Assembly: GCA_951217055.1 (NCBI GenBank)
Contig: OX578283.1
Span: 67,040,475-67,104,474, forward strand
Direction of reading: 5' to 3'
Length of the DNA: 64,000 bases
Source: Gerris lacustris
Taxonomy: Eukaryota; Arthropoda; Insecta; Hemiptera; Gerridae
The translations under genes were made by a program, and so were the position numbers. Each line of letters opens with the position of its first letter. Position 1 is the stretch's first letter. Below the pieces are notes generated by a model. The model had not been told where the DNA came from. It ran no database searches and worked only from the letters and a program-made list of their open reading frames with translations. This document shows positions 57,386 to 64,000 of this stretch, piece after piece.

Positions 57386-58102
57386 TTTTTTTTTTTTTTT
57401 CCTTTTCTAGATAAATTTCTTAACATCAAAAACGAAAAGGATTTTTTGTTTTGGTAATGCCTTTGAGGATAAAATGTTAGTCTTTAAGTGGGCGCCTAAT
57501 GAAGTAGGTAAAATATTTAATGGCTTTTGAGGTTATAATTTAACAATAGAATACTACTTAGATGTATTGCTTTACACGCAGCTTACCTAGCTTTACGTAG
57601 CTGCATATAATCACAGTTGTGAAAAGTGCCGGTGAAAAGGTAATTTTTTAGAATGTAAATGACTTTGGATTAATAACAATTGCGACAAAGGGTTGTTTAG
57701 TCCAATGTACTTTGGGACAAAGGAATATCACACTTCTGTTTTTATATGGGGAGTAACAGTCTAAAGATGAACATTCCGTGCACCTTCTTTAGATGGTTAC
57801 TCCCCTCTGTTTTATTTATTTGGGGAGTTGTAGAGTTGGGGGCTTCGGATCTAAACTGACCGCGAAAATCCTGCAATTCAAATGAAAAGGGGAAAAAGAT
57901 AAAGATAGTGCCCAGTAGAGGTATAAAAAATAATAATTATAAAAGTAATAATAAAGGAACGCAAAGTAAGCCCACGTATTTTGGATAGTAAAAGGGGGTT
58001 TATTAACAATGAAGAGGTTTATAATAATAAAGATAACATAATATAATATTGGCCTGGTGTATGGTGTGGAAAGTGGTGAAGAGTTGGAGTCTGCAAACTG
58101 GA
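57386..58102. other. Unassigned stretch with an inverted-block repeat
   Basis: 57690-57830 carries the 'agtaacagtctaaagatg' and 'ttagatggttactcccc' blocks of the repeat at 19420-19640, in reverse order ('aatgtactttgggacaaagg' included). The minus frame 57816-58178 is Tyr/Phe-rich low-complexity sequence, not a gene. Confidence 0.45.
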
Positions 58103-59790
58103 TTTTTTTTTTTGGATTTAATTTACCTTTATTGAATAAGAAAAAAATACAACATATTAATACATAATAATATTTCATTACATCGAGTTATCTTTTTTGC
58201 TGATTTAACAATTCAATACTACATTAGGTTATCTCTCCACTAGAGAACATGGAGTCCTGAGCTGTGGAGAGAGAGTTTACACAGTTTGTTAAGTATATTA
58301 CATTGTACAACAATAATTATTTTAAAAGGATTAATTAGTTATTTTACATAATTATATATTTATTTTAGTTTTAATTATATATTTATATTATTATATATTA
58401 TTTTAGTTTTTATAGTTTTAGTTATTTATAGTAATGATAATGACTATATACATTTAGTTTTTACACTTTTTTTATTTTATTTTATTTCATTTATTTTATT
58501 TTTTTAGTTTATCTTAATAGCTAAAGTATATTTATAAATCTAGTGTATGTCGGCAACATATTTTCTTATTTTAGTTTTGAATAGTACCAAGGATTTTATG
58601 TTTTTAAGCTCATCAGGTAGTTGATTGAATAGTATTATTGCGCAATAGGTCCAGTGTCTTTGGGCCATAGAGGTTCTGAGAGCTGGTACTATATAATTTC
58701 CTCTGATTTGACCTCTAGTCATAATTGCATGGTCAATTCTTTTTATGTTATGTTTTTCTTCCTTAAGGTGGGTTATACATTTATAATTATACATCTGTTT
58801 AAGAGTCAGTATCGAGAGCTGCTTAAATAGTGGCTTTGAATGTTCTATTCGTTTTTTATTTAAAATTATTCTTAAAATTGCTTTTTGCTTTAAAAATATT
58901 GTTTCCTTGATAGTGTCACAAGCTGATCCCCAAGTAAGAAGTCCATACTGTATTATGGAGTCAACGATGCCATAATACAAAACTCTCAACTGTGAGATAC
59001 TTAGATACATTTTTAGTTTCATGAATATAAATGTTAGCGCGCGTAATTTTGTATTCAACTTATTAATATGAGCCTTCCAATTTAAACAGTTATCGATAGT
59101 GACTCCCAAATATTTAACTGTGGAGACCCACTCAATACGTGGGCACTGGCAGTGTGGTAATTGGCAATTTTTGTTATGTACTATTAATTTTGGGATTTGA
59201 GGTAATGTACTTCTATGCAACGAGTAAGTCATTGCACATGTTTTTTTTTACACTTATAGTTAATTCATTGAATTCAAACCATTGTGTTATTCGTTGTAGG
59301 TCATTTTGAATAAGTGTTGCCGTTTGTATATATTGTTCAGACTCACATAGTAAAACTAGATCATCTGCAAATCCTATCAATGAAGAGTTTGTAACTATTT
59401 TAAAAATGGAGTTTATATAGATAATGAACAATAAGGGACCAAGGACAGTGCCTTGTGGAATCGAATAAGTGGATGTAAAGCTATTTCCTAATGTATTGTT
59501 TAGTTTAACTCTGTATAATCTGTTACTTAAATAACTTCGGAACCATCTTAGCATAGTACCATATATTCCTATGTCTTTCAATGCTTTAATTAGTTTACTA
59601 TGTGAAACACTGTCGAAAGCTTTCGTAAGGTCTATGTACACTGCAATAGGTTTTTTGTTTCTGTCCAAACTTTCTGTTATAAATGTCGATACTTTATTTA
59701 TAGCGTCTTGAGTATTTAAACCATTTTGAAAACCGAACTGGTTATTGGATAATATTTTATAAGTCTGTATGAATTTGTTAAGATGAATTT
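58103..59790 (-). mobile_element. LINE (non-LTR) retrotransposon, 5'-truncated
   Basis: About 1.69 kb. At its 3' end (low coordinates) an 11-base poly(A) (T-run 58103-58113) lies ~14 bases downstream of an AATAAA signal (58128-58133). The 3' UTR is ~425 bp of A/T. The coding part covers RT palm to C-terminus. The 5' end is cut at about 59785, where a duplicated 'gaatttgttaagat' run starts. Confidence 0.85.
58540..59787 (-). pseudogene. LINE reverse transcriptase, frameshifted
   Basis: Two overlapping frames form one protein. The first (59787 to about 59240) has 'NNQFGFQNGLNTQDAI', 'VYIDLTKAFDSVSH' (motif A Asp), 'SIPQGTVLGPLLFIIYIN' and 'GFADDLVLL' (catalytic ADD). The second (to 58540) begins in 'CAMTYSLHRS' and has 'YLGVTID...LNWKAHI' (thumb) and a C-terminal 'LRIILNKKRIEHSKPLFKQL' region typical of Jockey/CR1/L2-like elements. 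A nine-base A-run (59241-59249 as T) is where the frame changes by one base. The endonuclease and N-terminus are missing, so it is dead. The exact clade is not decided; the upstream Leu codon often taken as start (59668) is internal. Confidence 0.85.
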
Positions 59791-61344
59791 GTTAAGTATG
59801 AATTTGTTAAGATGAATTTGTTAAGATGTATGGATCAGGCGTTCAAATGGAGACAGACTCTGAAGACGATTATAATATGTCCGGGCGGACATACAAGGAA
59901 GAACTGGAAATATGCGGTGGCCTGGTGAACTGGATCGGTATAAAAGTGTCCGGGCGGACAAAGAAGGAAGGGTTTTAACTGAGGTGGAGAAAATAATTTA
60001 TCCGGGCAGATATTATCACTTCCACATACTCACTTCCATTACATGTGACTGGCAAAAAGGAACTGCTCTGGCTACGTTGGCCAATACAAAATAAATATTA
60101 AAATAAACTATACAAAGATTTGTTAGAAATAAGAAGGTTCTAAACAAAGATTAGCTTACAAAGGGGGACACACACAGCTGTGCCCCGAAACAAATAAAAA
60201 TATTTAATATAAAATCAAAATATACTTTTCTTTAACATATTATAATAAAATAAAATATAAATAAATAATATATACATATAAATAAATAAAATTAACTGTG
60301 GCTTTAACAGGGAGTAACAATCTTAAGAAGTGTCGAAGAAAATATAAAACATTTTGTTGAGCTCGAATAACGTGTACCTTTATCATTTATAAGTATGTTA
60401 CGACAACAATTGGATTTTGTAGGCGAGAGTTGAAATTAAGTCGTCTTGGGGTTTTGCGAAATTGCATTAGGTTTAAATTTTTCATGTTTGAAGTGGTAAA
60501 CATTTTACCCCAGTGGATAAACGAATAACTGGAAAACAAGGTGAAAACGGGTTTCAGATAATTTATGGTTTTCAGTAGCTTTACCAGTGGACGCAGATGA
60601 TAAAGGTTTGCACGCCTCGGGAAAATTACACAGGCATATAAATTCTCTTGATGACGCCCGAAAGCCGTAGGGGTTGAACCCGGAATCGTAACGCAGTGTT
60701 AAATTTAATATTGTAACATTCAGTTGACAATAACACTCCAGTCAGGGTTCTTGCTTTTCAGAGTTAGCCTTGTCGATGAAGTTGGGATTTGGTTCTCGTG
60801 CGTTGGAATTGTTGTAAACTCGGAGGTATGTAAACTATGTCAAAGGTTTTAGACCGTGCCGTTTCCTTTTGTTATGTTATGTTCACTCCACAATGTATCA
60901 TGTTCTCTTTCCTCATGTAAGAGATTCTAAGCTAAAGTAAAGGATGTAACACCGTGCTCTCGACATACGAATCCAAGCATGTATTACGAAAACGACACAG
61001 GTGTATAATACACGTGTATTTCATGTACAATATGTTTTGCACAGACCTCTCCGACGAGATCAAAGTCACTTCTACCCTTTATACATTTACACAAATATTC
61101 CGTTTTAAACGTGTGTACGTATACGTGTCTGTACATCGATGTGTATAGTGTATACCTAGGGCTCGGTCGCATTAATGGACGTGGAGAGATATTTGCATTT
61201 TACAGCCGGTCTCCCCTGCATCCAACGGACCGGAACTTTTACCGCTGAAATTTTAACTACACACACCTGACCATCTCACTCTTCCCTCCAAATAGTGGGA
61301 TTATTTAAATTCAATATTACAAGATTTAGTCGTTATTTAAAAAA
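59788..61344. other. Unassigned stretch with a short degenerate repeat
   Basis: 'tccgggcgga' occurs at about 59879, 59949 and (one change) 60000, spaced 50-70 bp, with 'caaggaag' or 'agaaggaag' after the first two. The frame 59912-60094 crosses them and has no known domain. 60650-60695 has a tRNA T-arm-like 'ggggttgaacccg'. No gene supported. Confidence 0.4.
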
Positions 61345-61950
61345 TAGACTCCCAATTAGTATGGCACATAGCTTCCTTTCGTCCTATTTTTTTCTATACT
61401 TAAATGATTTTCGGCTTTTCCAACCTATTATTGTCAAATTTATTTAATTCCCCCCCCCCCCCTCTTTCTTTTTAATCTGTGATAATTATTTTGATTTTTA
61501 CATAAATAAAAGTATTATTTAGCAAAATTTAAAGACGTTTGGAATTAAACTGGGGCTATCTGCTATCTAGGGCTACTTTAGACAAACCATCCAAATTTCA
61601 TTATCATCAGATGAGTACTATTAATGATATAGGTGTAAATAAATGCATGTTTGTGTACATGCTAAAGAAAAACAAATGGACGTAGAAGGTTGAAACTTAT
61701 ATGGGACCAACAATGTGCTAATTATGACCTACCATACAAATTTCATTAAAATCAGACGTGTAGTTTTTAAGATAATGTTTGTTCGCAAAAATTGATCGAC
61801 ACATCGACAGGCAGACACAGAACCAAAAATGTTCTCTGATGTCTGAAACGGATTTCTGTCTTGGAATTTTTGAAATGGAGAGAAAAATAAAATGTTCGTT
61901 CTTTAGAACTATCACATAGCTTTCGTTACCTTCGGAAAGCTTGGAAGCAA
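61345..61950 (-). repeat. Family E, minus-strand copy
   Basis: From 'agactcccaattagtatggc' to 'taccttcggaaagcttggaag'. More diverged than the 54206 copy; has a C-run at 61451-61461. Confidence 0.75.
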
Positions 61951-62595
61951 TAGTGTAATATGACAAAACACTGAGTGAACAATAATAATTGTTTAAGAGA
62001 AAACAGGAAATTTAGAACATTTTTTATGTATCAGGGTTGTATAAGCTATGAGGATGCTTCTCAAAATATCACCAGAAAACAATAAATTAAACAATTTTAA
62101 AACGGCAAAATGTTTCTACTTCGTTTAATTATTCTTTTGTATTTTCAAAGTTGCATAATATTAAAATTACAACAATTTCAAGAAATAACAGTTATAGTGT
62201 GCTGCTTCATGTGCCCAAAGAAAAGGTATACGGAATAATTTAATGACAATAATTAGGAATTGACAGCTTGTTAAATTTACCATAATGTGCTTTCAATGAA
62301 ATGACATCAATCAGGTATTGTATTTTATTTATCTGTAACATGTATTCAACTGGATCAGGTTTCGTTGCAAGCAGATATAATGGGCTTATAAACTGTAAAT
62401 ATATATATTTTTTTCTGCCAAAGTGGATTAACTAATTACATAATTGCTAAACAGCTTGTAAATTTGTCATTTACTTTCGTCTGTTAATGTCAGCTATAAT
62501 AAAATGAAATGTTTAATTCAATTCTAAATATTTTGTTTAATTTTCCAAAAGATATAAAACGCGTTGTGTATAATGATAAAAGAGACAATTATTTA
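61951..62595. other. Unassigned AT-rich stretch
   Basis: No feature recognised. Confidence 0.4.
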
Positions 62596-63485
62596 TTGAA
62601 TATAGCTTCCTCGAGTCCTATTAATGTCGAACATAGATTCCTTGCGTCCTATTAATGTGGAATATAGCTTCTTCGAGTCCTATTAATGTAGAACATAGAT
62701 TCCTCGCGTCCTATTAATGTATAACATAGCTTCCTCGAGTCCTATTGTAGAACATAGCTTCCTCACGTCCTATTAATGCAGAACATAGCTTCCTCGCGTC
62801 CTATTAATGTAAGACATAGCTTCCTCACGTCCTATTAATGTAGAACATAGCTTCCTCACGTCCTATTAATGCAGAACATAGCTTCCTCGCGTCCTATTAA
62901 TGTAAGACATAGCTTCCTCACGTCCTATTAATGTAGAACATAGCTTCCTCACGTCCTATTAATGCAGAACATAGCTTCCTCGCGTCCTATTAATGTAAGA
63001 CATAGCTTCCTCTCGTCCCATTAATGTGGAATATAGCTTCTTCGCGTCCTATTAATGTAGAACATAAATTCCTCGCGTCCTATTAATGTATAACATAGCT
63101 TCCTCGAGTCCTATTGTAGAACATAGCTTCCTCACGTCCTATTAATGCAGAACATAGCTTCCTCGCGTCCTATAATTGTAAGACATAGCTTCCTCACGTC
63201 CTATTAATGTAGAACATAGCTTCCTCACGTCCTATTAATGCAGAACATAGCTTCCTCGCGTCCTATTAATGTAAGACATAGCTTCCTCTCGTCCCATTAA
63301 TGTGGAATATAGCTTCCTCGCATCCTATTAATGTAGAACATAGCTTCCTCTCGTTCTATTATTGTAGAACATAGCTTCCTCGAGTACTATTATTGTAGAA
63401 CATAGCTTCCTCGCGTCCTATTATTGTAGAACATAGCTTCCTCGCGTCCTATTAATGTAGAACATAGCTTCCTCGCGTCCTATCA
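62596..63485 (-). repeat. 31 bp satellite derived from family E
   Basis: About 28 units of 'aacatagcttcctcgcgtcc' plus 'tattaatgtag'. The unit equals the terminal part of family E in minus orientation. Sub-variants (GCAGAAC, TAAGAC, TAGAAC, TGGAAT) recur in order. This gives a three-unit (~93 bp) period and a longer ~380 bp repeat of the whole pattern (compare 62645-62990 with 63025-63300). Confidence 0.9.
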
Positions 63486-63660
63486 TTTAGCTTTCCGCAT
63501 CCTTAGTATTAGAAGAATGGGTTACGAGCGCAGACGGTTGAAGCTTATATGGGGCCATCTGTGGTCTAAAAATGACATTCTGTTTAAATTTTATTTAAAT
63601 TGGTCGAGTCTGATGTCTAAAAAGGATTTCTATCTTGGAATTTTTTACAATAATAACCTG
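63486..63660 (-). repeat. Family E body following the satellite
   Basis: Directly after the last satellite unit the sequence continues as a decayed family E interior ('gcgcagacggttgaagctta', 'tatggggcca', 'tctgatgtctaaaaaggat', 'cttggaatttttt'), in the same orientation. The satellite therefore sits at the terminus of this copy. Confidence 0.7.
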
Positions 63661-64000
63661 ATTTGTGTAAGTTGGAAAGTTTTTGTTTTCCCTTTAAAAC
63701 CGATTCATATCTTTTGCCCCACCCTGTATATGTTTTAATTAAATGTTAAGAGAATAATTAACTTACTGTCCTAATCACACGTAATGTCCTTAACTAACGT
63801 AATGTTATTAACTAACATGACTTTACTCGACCCTTTGCCTTGTACGTGTACGTGTACGTGTGTTTGTATTCTACATAGAAAACTGAGTAACTAATGGATT
63901 GTGTAACCATGTTTTCGATATTAACAAAGGCTGTGATAACTATGCTTTATGATTAACTGGATAAACAATGGCTATTAGACGGGATAGTCGCTAGGAAACC
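63661..64000. other. Unassigned stretch
   Basis: 63841-63861 is a short (GTACGT)n run. No gene. Confidence 0.4.

Noticed and set aside
57816..58178. 120-codon Tyr/Phe-rich minus frame
   Set aside because: Low-complexity AT-rich sequence crossing the LINE poly(A) end; no signal or domain pattern consistent with a gene.
60650..60695. TTGATGACGCCCGAAAGC-like block as a hammerhead
   Set aside because: The first core base is wrong and no stem II can form between the two boxes. The following part looks more like a tRNA T-arm relic.
62596..63485. CRISPR-like repeat array
   Set aside because: Units are contiguous 31-mers with no unique spacers, in a eukaryotic repeat-rich setting, and derive from family E.

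Overview
The window is repeat-dense, AT-rich eukaryotic DNA from an animal. The mobile-element mix (Penelope-like elements with a GIY-YIG endonuclease, hAT, PIF/Harbinger with a MADF-type gene, mariner-like TA-target elements, LINE fragments, tRNA-derived SINEs) suits an arthropod, probably an insect; I cannot name the species. No host protein-coding gene, rRNA or convincing functional tRNA was found. Almost every coding signal belongs to a mobile element.

Layout. 0-6.6 kb: a TA-flanked MITE, a first copy of a ~600 bp dispersed repeat (called family E here), and a ~2 kb inverted-repeat element enclosing LINE pieces. 6.8-9.2 kb: a hAT-like element with an 8 bp target duplication that holds a family E copy, which itself holds a 571 bp MITE. 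9.9-12.2 kb: dispersed repeats and a 30 bp minisatellite. 13.6-14.4 kb: a possible Crypton-like remnant. 18-22.9 kb: nested inverted MITEs around an ~800 bp palindrome with a 15 bp target duplication, plus two tRNA-like copies inside mobile DNA. 23.5-24.6 kb: a PIF/Harbinger element with a MADF-like exon and subterminal repeats. 26.5-34.5 kb: more dispersed families, SINEs and a 10 bp satellite.

34.8-47.0 kb: the centrepiece, a cluster of Penelope-like elements. It has one inverted 5'-truncated copy, one 3' remnant split by a 2.5 kb hAT, one intact 814-codon copy, and one near-identical copy with a single stop. Each pLTR carries a hammerhead-ribozyme-like motif.

47-58 kb: MITEs, minisatellites, long (TA)n tracts, and a ~300 bp tandem repeat (53.06-53.82 kb). 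On the minus strand each unit of that repeat carries a hammerhead ribozyme; the third unit has every core base and all paired positions I could check. This fits a retrozyme-like, non-autonomous element that could depend on the nearby Penelope machinery (inference). A cluster of CACGTG palindromes lies at 55.3-55.5 kb.

58-64 kb: a frameshifted LINE reverse transcriptase with a clear polyadenylated 3' end, and a ~0.9 kb, 31 bp satellite that grew from the terminal part of a family E copy.

How the parts work together: the Penelope copies are the only nearly intact autonomous machinery visible. The ribozyme-bearing tandem repeat, the tRNA-bearing palindromic elements and the MITEs are non-autonomous passengers. 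Nesting with intact target duplications gives a relative order of insertion.
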